From: Maritalea sp049801075
Lineage (GTDB): Bacteria; Pseudomonadota; Alphaproteobacteria; Rhizobiales; Devosiaceae
Assembly: GCF_049801075.1 (NCBI RefSeq)
Contig: NZ_JBNAGG010000002.1
Span: 62,001-126,000 of the forward strand
DNA length: 64,000 nt
Direction of reading: 5' to 3'
Below are positions 42,172 through 49,919 of the stretch, in pieces. The number at the start of each line of letters is the position of its first letter. Position 1 is the stretch's first letter. The position numbers and the translations under genes were made by a program. The notes under the pieces are model-generated. The model made no database searches and was not told the DNA's origin. It saw nothing but the letters and a program-made list of their open reading frames with translations.

Positions 42172-43767
42172 CTATCGATTTAGGGGAATTTCGATGACCG
42201 CCAAAAGCCCGTTTTCATCAAATGTGCGATCAATTGAACCACCCAACTCACCACGGATATTGGCATCAATAAGTTTGGTGCCAAAGCCTTTCTTTTCAGA
42301 AGGCTTCGATGGGGTTGTGGCGTTTTCGCGCCAAGTGAGATGCAGGCGTTTTTTCGATTTCTTGCCGGTAACGTTCCAGCTTACTTCCAGCTTGCCGCCC
42401 GGTTCTGTCACCCCGCCATATTTAAGCGCATTGGTGGCGAGCTCGTGGCATACGAGGCCGATTGCTTGGGTCGCTTGTTCGTTCAGCTCTGTTTTGGGGC
42501 CGTCCAGTTTATAATGCTCTGTGCTGTCGCCAAAAACTTGCTCGATTTCGGCATTTAGGAGCGTTTCAAGGTCGGCGCGCTGCCATTTGGACCGGGTCAG
42601 CAAATCTTGCGATTTGGACATGGCGTGCAGGCGCGCGGTGAAGCTTTCGGCAAATTCTTCAATGGTTTTTGCGCCATTTGCGGTTTGCCGCGAAATAGCC
42701 AGAACACGCGCGATAGAGTTTTTGATCCGGTGCCGCATTTCTTGCAGCAGCATTTCTTTTTCCTTGAGCGTATCTTCCACCACGCGTTTTACTTCATGCG
42801 CTTGGCGCACTGCATTTTGCTGCGCGACGGTGGCGATCGCTAGGGCGAAGGCAAGAATGGCAGAGAGCGTGCCCAGAATGAGTGAGCTCAGATGCGGAAA
42901 AGCGCTGTCATAAAAAGCAGGCGTTTCGTGGAGCTCAATGGTCCAATTGCGGCCAGCAAATTCAACTTCGCGGGTGATCGTATAGCCTGCATTTTCAGGA
43001 TCAAAATTTGCGGTCTCAAACAGCGGATCTTCGCCATCAGACGTTTTGAGCTCTACTTTGCGACTATCTTGCTTTGAAAGCGCGGCGAGGTGCAGGTCGC
43101 CCGCGCGGAACGGCGCATAGACGAAGCCGCGAACAGTATCTTCAACGATGGTGGATTCGTCAGAGCGGCCAAAGGGCAAATAGACGAGGAAACCAGCCTG
43201 CTTGTGTGATGTAATTTCTTGCACCAGTTCCACAGGTGCGCTGGATGTTGTTTCGCCGCTTTGTAGTGCGCGCATAATGGCCGCGCGGCGCGAAGGTTCT
43301 TGGAACATATCAAAGCCAAGCGCCGCTTTGTTGCGCTCGTCTTGTGGTTCCAACAAAACGATGGGCGTACGATATTCTTGGTCGGTTTCGGGCCATACGG
43401 CGCGGCCAAGCGCATAGTTGGTTGAGATATCTAACTGTGCCTTAATTTCATCGCCAGTTTTGATGAAACGGGCATATCCAATGCCTTGAACGCCGGCATA
43501 TTTATCATTGATGTCGAGGCCCGCGACGAAGCGTTTAAAGGCCTTGCCGTCGACTTCCCCGTCAGTGGCGGAAAATAGTGAACGCGTGGCGAACAACAGC
43601 GCAATGTGCTGGCGCAGGCGCGCTTGAATGCTGTCGACTGATTCAGCAGCGAGAATTTCAAACCGTTTTTGTTCTGAGTTCAATTCAGCTTGATAGACAA
43701 CAGTGGTCATGCCGATGCCAAGGCCGGTGACCAGCACAAATACGATAAGGGGAAGAAACCGCTTCAT
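42172..43767 (-). CDS. CHASE-domain HWE/HisKA_2-type sensor histidine kinase
   Basis: The 531-residue protein has an N-terminal membrane helix, a periplasmic CHASE domain (about 40-280, with GIGYARFIKTGDE), a second helix near 290-315, then the HWE/HisKA_2 kinase with phospho-acceptor His in MRHRIKNSIARVLA and CHELATNALKYGG in the ATPase domain. Kinases of this class feed the PhyR general stress pathway, whose genes are 2 kb away, so it is a candidate PhyR kinase or modulator. It is divergent from a CsbD-like gene. Confidence 0.87.
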   Translation of the reverse strand: MKRFLPLIVFVLVTGLGIGMTTVVYQAELNSEQKRFEILAAESVDSIQARLRQHIALLFATRSLFSATDGEVDGKAFKRFVAGLDINDKYAGVQGIGYARFIKTGDEIKAQLDISTNYALGRAVWPETDQEYRTPIVLLEPQDERNKAALGFDMFQEPSRRAAIMRALQSGETTSSAPVELVQEITSHKQAGFLVYLPFGRSDESTIVEDTVRGFVYAPFRAGDLHLAALSKQDSRKVELKTSDGEDPLFETANFDPENAGYTITREVEFAGRNWTIELHETPAFYDSAFPHLSSLILGTLSAILAFALAIATVAQQNAVRQAHEVKRVVEDTLKEKEMLLQEMRHRIKNSIARVLAISRQTANGAKTIEEFAESFTARLHAMSKSQDLLTRSKWQRADLETLLNAEIEQVFGDSTEHYKLDGPKTELNEQATQAIGLVCHELATNALKYGGVTEPGGKLEVSWNVTGKKSKKRLHLTWRENATTPSKPSEKKGFGTKLIDANIRGELGGSIDRTFDENGLLAVIEIPLNR

Positions 43768-43906
43768 TGTTTATCCTGAATTGTTACGCAAAAATTTCTA
43801 TAAATTTAAAATGTGTTTGCTGCAAGACACTTAGTTACATTGTTGAATTATTGGGGCTTTTCTTCACTTTTCGTGTTCAGCTTTAGTAACCGAAAAAGAA
43901 TTTACT

Positions 43907-44140
43907 ATGAGATGGCAGCACATGTCAGCCAATTTGGAGCAAATCTCTGGTAAAGGGGAGCAGTTCAAAGGTGAGGTGCAAATGCAGTGGGGTAAACTCA
44001 CTGATGAGGACCTGGACGTTATTGACGGCAGCCGCAAAAAGCCCGTTGGCGAACTACAAGAAAAATATGGAATGGCCCAAGAAGATGTAGAAGAAGAAGT
44101 GGAGCGGTGGCTTGTCAATTTTCGATTGGAAGAGCACTAG
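43907..44140 (+). CDS. CsbD-like stress protein
   Basis: A 77-residue charged protein with the CsbD pattern (ISGKGEQFKGEVQMQWGKLTDEDLDVIDGSR), a family known for general stress induction though without clear function. The start could also be the ATG at 43922; no strong ribosome site favours either. No EcfG motif is visible directly upstream, so its regulation is open. Confidence 0.8.
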   Translation: MRWQHMSANLEQISGKGEQFKGEVQMQWGKLTDEDLDVIDGSRKKPVGELQEKYGMAQEDVEEEVERWLVNFRLEEH

Positions 44141-44194
44141 TTGAGTTCCGTTGGCTTCTCAATAAATAGTAAAAGGCGATCCTTGGGAGCACTT

Positions 44195-45184
44195 TTATGC
44201 ATTTGACGGGAAAGAAAGCGCATAATTGATTGTGTCTTCTGCGAAGTTATAGTCCGCTCTTCCCGATAGGGCGTTGGGCACAACTCTTTCCAATATAGTG
44301 CTGCCGAAACGCTTATGGTCCGCGGGGGCGGCTTCAGCGTTGGTCGGCTCAATCCAATTGAGGGTGAGCGTTGGCGTAGGGCTTTGCAATTGTTGCAGTT
44401 TGGTTGAGATTTTGATCGGTTTATTTTGCCGCACAAAACTGCCGTAATTCACTGCGTTTGAAAGCAATTCATGCATGGCTAATCCCACATGCACGGCGGC
44501 ATTGGGGCTGATCACGACATCGTCGCCATCGAACACCACAAGCTTTTTAACCTGCAAAGGGAAATGGCTGAGTTGACGTTCCAGCAAATCCTTTAGGCTG
44601 GAGCCCTGCCAATCCGTTTCCATGATGGAGTCTTGGGCCAGCGAAAGACTTTGCAGCCTGCCGTGAAAACTCTGCACAAAGCGCTCAAGCGATGGGGCGT
44701 GCCGTGCCGTTTGTGAGGCCACGCTTTGGATAATTGCCATCAAGTTTTTGGAACGGTGGCTGACCTCTTTGAGCAGCGTGCGCAGGGTTTTTTCCCGTCG
44801 CCGTTCGTCGGTGAGGTCGTTTACGGTGGTGAATATCTGCTTGCCATCTTGCCGGTCAAAGACCAGCTCAACCAGGAAATGGTAGGTGCGCCCGCGCGCA
44901 TCCACCCATTCAAACTCTCGTTTTTGACCGGTTTGAAGAATGTTTTCTTTTTCGGCAGCGAGTTTCTCGCCGAGGTCGCGCCCAAAAATGCTGAGGTCGG
45001 ATGGAGTTTCTTCCGAGCCGGGAGAATTCCAATCCGTCGGCAAGTTGGCAATGTAGAGATATCGGAAGTTGGAATCTTGCAACATGGCGCACACACCAGA
45101 CCGCACCAGCGCAAAGGTCAGATAGTCACGTTGTCTGTTTGTGTCTGTTTCCTGATTTTCCCAGGTCAGTGAATGTCTATGCAT
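44195..45184 (-). CDS. Cytosolic PAS-HWE/HisKA_2 histidine kinase
   Basis: The 329-residue soluble protein has a PAS-like domain (about 25-130, with WVDARGRTYHFLVELVFDRQDGKQ) and a HisKA_2/HWE kinase with the acceptor in EVSHRSKNLMAIIQSVA and MHELLSNAVNYG in the ATPase domain. Its place beside phyR and behind the EcfG-driven DUF1328 gene suggests a feedback kinase of the general stress response. Confidence 0.87.
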   Translation of the reverse strand: MHRHSLTWENQETDTNRQRDYLTFALVRSGVCAMLQDSNFRYLYIANLPTDWNSPGSEETPSDLSIFGRDLGEKLAAEKENILQTGQKREFEWVDARGRTYHFLVELVFDRQDGKQIFTTVNDLTDERRREKTLRTLLKEVSHRSKNLMAIIQSVASQTARHAPSLERFVQSFHGRLQSLSLAQDSIMETDWQGSSLKDLLERQLSHFPLQVKKLVVFDGDDVVISPNAAVHVGLAMHELLSNAVNYGSFVRQNKPIKISTKLQQLQSPTPTLTLNWIEPTNAEAAPADHKRFGSTILERVVPNALSGRADYNFAEDTINYALSFPSNA

Positions 45185-45203
45185 AAAAGGCTCTTAAACT
45201 GCG

Positions 45204-45237
45204 ATGCAGGTGGCGCAAAGCACCACCTGCATTTTTT
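45204..45237 (+). terminator. Terminator-like hairpin between DUF1328 and kinase genes
   Basis: ATGCAGGTGG (45204-45213) pairs with CCACCTGCAT (45222-45231), then TTTTTT on the plus strand. The neighbouring genes run on the minus strand, where no T tract follows, so it may block antisense transcription or stabilise the DUF1328 mRNA. Confidence 0.5.
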
Positions 45238-45243
45238 CGCCAT

Positions 45244-45414
45244 TTATGGTTTCCGCCGAACAAACCCTGTGATTACCGATACGACCAGAAAGATCAAGAA
45301 TAGGTAGAACAAGATCTGGGCAATACCTGCAGATGCGCCGGCTATTCCGGAGAAACCAAATATACCTGCGATGACTGCGACAGCCAAAAAGATAAGTGCA
45401 TAATAAAGCATCAT
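45244..45414 (-). CDS. DUF1328 small membrane protein
   Basis: A 56-residue protein of two hydrophobic helices: MMLYYALIFLAVAVIAGIFG, then the Gly/Ala-rich loop FSGIAGASAGIAQ, then LFYLFLIFLVVSVITGFVRR. This is the DUF1328/YtjA family, often stress-induced in Proteobacteria. An AGGAG site precedes the ATG pair at 45414/45411. An exact EcfG promoter lies 27-51 bases upstream, inside the end of phyR. Confidence 0.88.
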   Translation of the reverse strand: MMLYYALIFLAVAVIAGIFGFSGIAGASAGIAQILFYLFLIFLVVSVITGFVRRKP

Positions 45415-45440
45415 TTTTCTCCTTTTGTTACTGTCTAATC

Positions 45441-45465
45441 AACGCCTCTAAGCTGATTTAGTTCC
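45441..45465 (-). promoter_or_regulatory. EcfG promoter of the DUF1328 gene
   Basis: Minus-strand GGAAC (45461-45465), 16 bases, CGTT (45441-45444). The -35 lies within the last codons of phyR. Confidence 0.85.
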
Positions 45466-46254
45466 CTCCTCAGCGCTATGACCATCAAAAAACAGCGCTT
45501 GGCTGATCAAAGCCTTAACTGTTTCTTCGCGGAACGGCTTGGTCACCAAGAAGGTTGGTTCTGGACGTTCGCCAGTCAACAACCTTTCAGGATAAGCGGT
45601 GATGAAGATTACGGGAAGTGCATCTTGCGCCAAGATTTCGTTCACAGCGTCAATGCCGGAGCTGCCATCTGCCAACTGAATGTCTGCCAAAACAAGGCCG
45701 GGCTTTTCCTTGGCATATAGGTCGCGTGCTTCATCATGGGTGCGGGCGATGCCGGTAACGGAGTGGCCCAAATCTTCGACGAGTTGCTCAATGTCCATTG
45801 CAATCAATGGTTCATCTTCAATGATCATCACGCGGGTGGTGACTTGGCGAGCGATATCCTGATGGGCTTGGTCCAGCAATTTGACCACATTGTCCCGGTC
45901 AGTATCGAGAATTTCAGCAATTTGTTCGTGATTAAATTCTTCCACGCTGTGCAGCAAAAATGCATTGCGGGCTTGCGATGGAATTGCGGAAAGGTTGGCG
46001 GTGGCGCGTTTTTCCCAACTATAAGGGCTGTCCATTGTGTTTAAATCTACCTTGGCAGAATTATGCAAAAGGCAGAATAATTTATAGATCGCAACCTTAT
46101 CGCTAGAGGCTTCAGGGAAGCTGCTCACATCCTCAATCAAGGTTTCCAGCAGCAAGGCCACATAGGCATCGCCTGATGATTGAGAGCCGGTTGTTGCGCG
46201 CGCAAAGCGCCGTAGATAGGGCAAGTGCGCCGCGATACGAGTGGATAGTGACAT
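45448..46254 (-). CDS. phyR: PhyR, anti-anti-sigma response regulator of the general stress response
   Basis: The 268-residue protein has an N-terminal sigma-factor-like domain (about 1-135, with PSQARNAFLLHSVEEFNHEQIAEILDTD) and a C-terminal receiver with phospho-Asp in LVLADIQLADGSSGIDAV and Lys in VTKPFREETV. When phosphorylated, PhyR binds NepR and frees EcfG. It is divergent from nepR-ecfG, and both directions start from exact EcfG promoters, giving positive feedback. Confidence 0.96.
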   Translation of the reverse strand: MSLSTRIAAHLPYLRRFARATTGSQSSGDAYVALLLETLIEDVSSFPEASSDKVAIYKLFCLLHNSAKVDLNTMDSPYSWEKRATANLSAIPSQARNAFLLHSVEEFNHEQIAEILDTDRDNVVKLLDQAHQDIARQVTTRVMIIEDEPLIAMDIEQLVEDLGHSVTGIARTHDEARDLYAKEKPGLVLADIQLADGSSGIDAVNEILAQDALPVIFITAYPERLLTGERPEPTFLVTKPFREETVKALISQALFFDGHSAEEGTKSA

Positions 46255-46293
46255 TTAATTCTCCATTCCCCAAAACAGGTGTACTTCATCAAA

Positions 46294-46318
46294 AACGCGG
46301 TAGGTCGAAAAAAGTTCC
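46294..46318 (-). promoter_or_regulatory. EcfG promoter of phyR
   Basis: Minus-strand GGAAC (46314-46318), 16 bases, CGTT (46294-46297), about 40 bases above the phyR start. Confidence 0.88.
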
Positions 46319-46325
46319 AACGGTG

Positions 46326-46350
46326 GGAACTTTTTTTGAGGTGGGGCGTT
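46326..46350 (+). promoter_or_regulatory. EcfG promoter of nepR-ecfG
   Basis: GGAAC (46326-46330), 16 bases, CGTT (46347-46350), 45 bases above the nepR start; its -35 is only 7 bases from that of the divergent phyR promoter. Confidence 0.88.
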
Positions 46351-46394
46351 TAGACTGTATCAAAAAGTTAGATTTCGGGAAAATGGGCTGAAGA

Positions 46395-46598
46395 ATGACA
46401 GAAAATGCCAACAAAAATGGCGTCAGTTTGAACGGAAAAACCGCGCAATCCGCGGATGGAAGTGAAATGATCTCAGAAAAGCTCAAACAGCTATATGATT
46501 CAGTGGCCGATGAAGGAATTTCCGACCGCTTTCTAGATCTCTTGGAGAAACTAGATGCGGCCGAGAAAAATTCTTCAGATGAGGAGCCCTCTTCATGA
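46395..46598 (+). CDS. nepR: NepR anti-sigma factor
   Basis: A 67-residue protein with the NepR core helices (ISEKLKQLYDSVADEGISDRFLDLLEKLDAAE), which bind EcfG in unstressed cells and phospho-PhyR under stress. Its stop overlaps the ecfG start by four bases, keeping the two in fixed ratio. Confidence 0.95.
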   Translation: MTENANKNGVSLNGKTAQSADGSEMISEKLKQLYDSVADEGISDRFLDLLEKLDAAEKNSSDEEPSS

Positions 46599-47146
46599 GC
46601 GAAAAATACTCATTTAAGCGAGAGCTCTTGACCTGTTTACCAGGTTTGCGCGGTTTCGCGATATCTTTAATCGGTAATCATGACCGCGCAGATGATCTGG
46701 TGCAGGATACAATTGTGAAAGCATGGTCGAATAAGACTAAGTTTGAACCGGGCACCAATATGAAGGCTTGGCTTTTCACAATTCTGCGCAACGAGTTTTA
46801 TTCCCAAATGCGCAAGAAGGGCCGGGAAGTGCAAGACACAGACGGTGCTTTCACAGATTCGCTTTCTACCCACGCAGCGCAGCAAGGCTCAATGGATTTG
46901 CGTGATTTTCAAAAAGCGCTGGGCCAGTTGCCAGATGATCAACGCGAAGCGATTGTTTTGGTTGGTGCTTCGGGGCTCTCTTATGAAGAGGCGGCAAAGA
47001 TTTGCGATTGTGCGGTTGGTACAATCAAAAGCCGTGTAAACCGTGCGCGGGAAAAGCTGAAAGAGATTTTGGATGTTTCTGGCCACCAGGATTACGGTCC
47101 AGATGCAGGTGCGTCTGCGGTGACTAAATCGCCGATGGCGCTTTAG
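46595..47146 (+). CDS. ecfG: EcfG-type general stress sigma factor
   Basis: The 183-residue ECF sigma factor has region 2 (NHDRADDLVQDTIVKAWSNKTKFEPGTNMKAWLFTILRNEFYSQMRKKGR) and region 4 (GASGLSYEEAAKICDCAVGTIKSRVNRAREKL). It is typical EcfG by sequence and by its place after nepR. The promoters listed around it with GGAAC-N16-CGTT are its expected targets. Confidence 0.95.
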   Translation: MSEKYSFKRELLTCLPGLRGFAISLIGNHDRADDLVQDTIVKAWSNKTKFEPGTNMKAWLFTILRNEFYSQMRKKGREVQDTDGAFTDSLSTHAAQQGSMDLRDFQKALGQLPDDQREAIVLVGASGLSYEEAAKICDCAVGTIKSRVNRAREKLKEILDVSGHQDYGPDAGASAVTKSPMAL

Positions 47147-47176
47147 AGCAGAGAAAATTCATCATTGAGTTAAGAC

Positions 47177-47204
47177 AGCAGGGACACGTTGCCCCTGCTT
47201 TTTT
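47177..47204 (+). terminator. Terminator of nepR-ecfG
   Basis: AGCAGGG (47177-47183) pairs with CCCTGCT (47193-47199), followed by TTTTTT. Confidence 0.7.
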
Positions 47205-47223
47205 AGGTCAGTGTGCGAGATAC

Positions 47224-47251
47224 AAAAAAAGGGGCGGTGAAAACCGCCCCC
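47224..47251 (-). terminator. Terminator of dps
   Basis: On the minus strand GGGGCGG/CCGCCCC (47231-47237 and 47244-47250) is followed by seven T residues; it lies 24 bases past the dps stop. Confidence 0.8.
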
Positions 47252-47274
47252 TTAATTCGTTCTGAAAATATTTG

Positions 47275-47787
47275 CTATTCGCTGGCTGTCGCGCGCAACA
47301 TCCAAATTGCTTTTTCGTGGAAGGCGAGGCGCTCTGTCATCAGATCCTCGGTCACCATATCTTTGTTGTCACCCGCTTTTTCGGCCACGTCGCGCATTTG
47401 GCGACAAATGGCTTCGTGTTCGCTGATCAAATCATCAACCATGTCGATGGCTGTGAGGTGTTCAACTTCTTTGCCTTCTGGGGCAAAATTAGCAGCATTG
47501 CCGATGCTATAGGGAGCGATGTTGCCCAAGGCGCGAACGCGCTCGGCAATAACATCAATGGCTTCGAACAAGTTTTGATAGTGTTCTTCGGTAAGCTCGT
47601 GCAGCGGCTTAAACAGCGGGCCCACAACGTTCCAGTGATAAATGTGGCTTTTCACCATCAACCGATAGCTTGCGCCCAACACTTCTGAAAGTGTTTTGGA
47701 AATATCGTTGCGAAAACCTTCGTCTAGGCCAGTATTGATTTTTTCTGATGTGGATTTGGCATTCATAATTGAAGAAACATTAGACAT
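47275..47787 (-). CDS. dps: Dps-family DNA-protecting ferritin
   Basis: The 170-residue protein has the Dps ferroxidase ligands in SHIYHWNVVGPLFKPLHELTEEHYQNLFEAIDVIAERV. Dps stores iron with hydrogen peroxide and coats DNA in stress. It has an exact EcfG promoter 76-100 bases upstream and its own terminator. Confidence 0.93.
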   Translation of the reverse strand: MSNVSSIMNAKSTSEKINTGLDEGFRNDISKTLSEVLGASYRLMVKSHIYHWNVVGPLFKPLHELTEEHYQNLFEAIDVIAERVRALGNIAPYSIGNAANFAPEGKEVEHLTAIDMVDDLISEHEAICRQMRDVAEKAGDNKDMVTEDLMTERLAFHEKAIWMLRATASE

Positions 47788-47862
47788 GTTAATATCCTTT
47801 CGTTGAAGGCTTCGTCTTGTATTTTGCGCGCTGAGTTGCCTCAGTCACGCGGCTATTTAAGA

Positions 47863-47887
47863 AACGTTAGGGCGAAGGATTAGTTCC
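47863..47887 (-). promoter_or_regulatory. EcfG promoter of dps
   Basis: Minus-strand GGAAC (47883-47887), 16 bases, CGTT (47863-47866), right after the stop of the AI-2E-type gene. Confidence 0.85.
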
Positions 47888-47891
47888 GAAT

Positions 47892-48980
47892 TTAGCTGGC
47901 TTTTATCAGCGTTGATTTGGAGCCTTCTTCGGTGATGTGGCGGTTGATGTTTTGCACGATCGTCACAACAATCAGCAGCATGGGCACAGCGATGAATCCG
48001 CCCAAAGGCCCCCATGCCCAAATCCAGTAGGTGATGGCAAAGAACACCAGAAATGGGTTCAGCGTCATGGCCCGGCCGATAATGGTCGGGGTGACAAATT
48101 GTGCCTCGATGCCATTGATAATCGTATAAATCACCACAGGGATCAGCGCCGCATTGAGGGTGTCGAAGGTCACAAGGCCCACGCCAAACAGGCAGGCGAT
48201 CATGATGACCGGGCCAATATAGGTGATGTAATTCATCACGCCGGCCAACATGCCCCACAAAAACGGGGCGGGAATGCCGGCGGCCCATAGGGCAAATGAA
48301 ATGGTGAGGCCCAAGCCAATATTGATGAAGGTGATCGAGAGCAAATAACGCGAAATAAATTGCTCCACATCATCAAAGATCTGCGCAACAGCGTCGCGGG
48401 TTTGTACCATTGCAAAAAGGCCGATCACAAATTGTTTGATCTGCAGTCTTGTTGCGATAAAAAAATACAAGCTCACGAGGAAGATCAGGATCTGCGCCAA
48501 AAATGTGGGGGCGGAGAAGGCCACGGTTTTGATCGGTGAATCTTCTTCCACCTGCACAACCATATCTGCGGATTGACTGGTGAACTGGTTGAGTTGTTCG
48601 CGCGCGCCCTCAATTGTCGTCATCATGCCCTGCCAGTCAGCAATGATGCCCTGCAGTTTCGACCATAGTTCCGGCAGCCGCGAAATCCAGCCCGATAGGG
48701 GCCACACAAAAGCGGTTAGCATGGTCATGATGATCAAGAAAAATATCACAACCACAGCGCCGCCCGAAATTGCAGGGTGGATGCCGAACCGTTCGATCCG
48801 GTCCGCAAGGGGGCCGAACATAAGCCCAATGACGATTGAGGCGATAAGAGGCGCCAGAAAGACTTGGCCAAACACAAGAATAGTCGTTGCCGCTATGACA
48901 ATGATTAGCGTCAGCGCCCCCGCTTGCAACAGGCTCAGAAGCCAAGGGGCGACATGCAATTTGTCAAAGCGGTGCGACAT
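47892..48980 (-). CDS. AI-2E family membrane transporter
   Basis: A 362-residue protein with about eight helices, a central soluble region (about 110-190) and the family segments VIMIACLFGVGLVTFDTL, NPFLVFFAITYWIWAWGPLGGFIAVPML. Members export autoinducer-2 or act as Na+/H+ antiporters. It is probably the third gene of the EcfG-driven operon that starts at 49808, so a stress ion role is attractive here. Confidence 0.87.
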   Translation of the reverse strand: MSHRFDKLHVAPWLLSLLQAGALTLIIVIAATTILVFGQVFLAPLIASIVIGLMFGPLADRIERFGIHPAISGGAVVVIFFLIIMTMLTAFVWPLSGWISRLPELWSKLQGIIADWQGMMTTIEGAREQLNQFTSQSADMVVQVEEDSPIKTVAFSAPTFLAQILIFLVSLYFFIATRLQIKQFVIGLFAMVQTRDAVAQIFDDVEQFISRYLLSITFINIGLGLTISFALWAAGIPAPFLWGMLAGVMNYITYIGPVIMIACLFGVGLVTFDTLNAALIPVVIYTIINGIEAQFVTPTIIGRAMTLNPFLVFFAITYWIWAWGPLGGFIAVPMLLIVVTIVQNINRHITEEGSKSTLIKAS

Positions 48981-49039
48981 TGGAAGGGTCCAATCATGTG
49001 CAAAAATTGAGGTGGCGGTGGCATTTAGGCTAGGTGCCG

Positions 49040-49064
49040 CGATAGCGCGTGAGAGGCGCTATCG
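49040..49064 (-). repeat. Stem-loop between yqjE-like and AI-2E-type genes
   Basis: CGATAGCGC (49040-49048) pairs perfectly with GCGCTATCG (49056-49064), loop of seven bases, overlapping the yqjE-like stop. No T tract, so likely an intercistronic processing or stabilising element. Confidence 0.5.
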
Positions 49065-49487
49065 TGGGAGGTGTTTGACGTTCGAATTATCTTGATCTTT
49101 GCTGAGCAACGACCAGCCGATTAGAGCGACGGCAGGGGCCAACAAAGAGTTTTTCTCAAGCGCACGGTCCACCGTGGTGTGGGTTAGCGTCGCAAGCAAT
49201 TGGTTTTGCGTGATTGTCTGACGCGCCTGTTCGCGCTTGTCGCGGAAACGTTTGATCATCCACACGATGAAGGTGAGCGCTAACATGCCGGTGGCCACAA
49301 TCAAGGAGGCGTAAACCGCATTGGTTGCCTGCTCAAGCGCAAACCATGCTGCAGCGATGAAGGCCAAATAAGCCACGGCGCCTGTGGTGAGGCACACCAG
49401 CAGCAGCACGGTGTTCGTCTGCACTCGGTTCATCATGATGTTGGACAGGCGCGTTGCGAGAATGCTTGGTCCGTTAAACTGAGACAT
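49059..49487 (-). CDS. YqjE-like membrane protein (Phage_holin_3_6 type)
   Basis: A 142-residue protein with two central helices (TVLLLVCLTTGAVAYLAFIAAAWFA and AVYASLIVATGMLALTFIVWMI) and charged ends. The DUF883 gene just upstream reproduces the E. coli yqjD-yqjE pair, where YqjE is an inner-membrane partner of ribosome-associated YqjD. The family name holin reflects similarity only. Confidence 0.65.
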   Translation of the reverse strand: MSQFNGPSILATRLSNIMMNRVQTNTVLLLVCLTTGAVAYLAFIAAAWFALEQATNAVYASLIVATGMLALTFIVWMIKRFRDKREQARQTITQNQLLATLTHTTVDRALEKNSLLAPAVALIGWSLLSKDQDNSNVKHLPR

Positions 49488-49493
49488 GTTCCT

Positions 49494-49808
49494 CTACCCG
49501 CGTGAGCCACGTGAAAGAAGCGCCAGTGCCATGCCGGCGCCAAGTGCAATGCCCACTGATTTCAACGGCTGCTTTTTGATGTAGTTACGCACTTGCTCAA
49601 CTTCTTCATTGGCGAAATCAGCGGTTTTTTGCGATGTTTCGCTCACAGCTTCTGCTGCTTGGTCGAGCTTGCTTTCGCCCTTTTCCGTCACGGCCTTCAT
49701 CAGGGCGTGTACATCGCTTTGCAATCCCTCAATTTGAGATTCCAACGCTTTTACGAGGTCGGCTTGATTGGTCGATGTAGAGTTTTGATTTGTTGCTTTC
49801 GTCGCCAT
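49494..49808 (-). CDS. ElaB/YqjD/DUF883 family membrane-anchored protein
   Basis: A 104-residue protein with a helical coiled-coil body (LVKALESQIEGLQSDVHALMKAVTEKG), the DUF883 end IKKQPLKSVGIALGAGMALALLSRGSRG and one C-terminal helix. Relatives in E. coli bind ribosomes at the membrane in stationary phase under RpoS; here an exact EcfG promoter stands in the same position. Confidence 0.85.
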   Translation of the reverse strand: MATKATNQNSTSTNQADLVKALESQIEGLQSDVHALMKAVTEKGESKLDQAAEAVSETSQKTADFANEEVEQVRNYIKKQPLKSVGIALGAGMALALLSRGSRG

Positions 49809-49840
49809 CGTAATCCTCCTTTTTGGATTGCTGATAACTA

Positions 49841-49865
49841 AACGTTCTCAACATACTTTCGTTCC
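49841..49865 (-). promoter_or_regulatory. EcfG promoter of the yqjD/yqjE/AI-2E operon
   Basis: Minus-strand GGAAC (49861-49865), 16 bases, CGTT (49841-49844), 33 bases above the yqjD-like start. Confidence 0.85.
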
Positions 49866-49867
49866 AC

Positions 49868-49896
49868 AAAAAAAGAGGCGCTGAAAACAGCGCCTC
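49868..49896 (-). terminator. Terminator of the PRC-barrel operon
   Basis: GAGGCGCTG/CAGCGCCTC (49875-49883 and 49888-49896) with a four-base loop and seven T residues on the minus strand. Confidence 0.85.
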
Positions 49897-49919
49897 CTAA
49901 TTCGATATTTTATAAATAC

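Noticed and set aside
45204..45237. Hairpin considered as the terminator of the DUF1328 gene
   Set aside because: The T tract is on the opposite strand; kept only as a hairpin of uncertain role.
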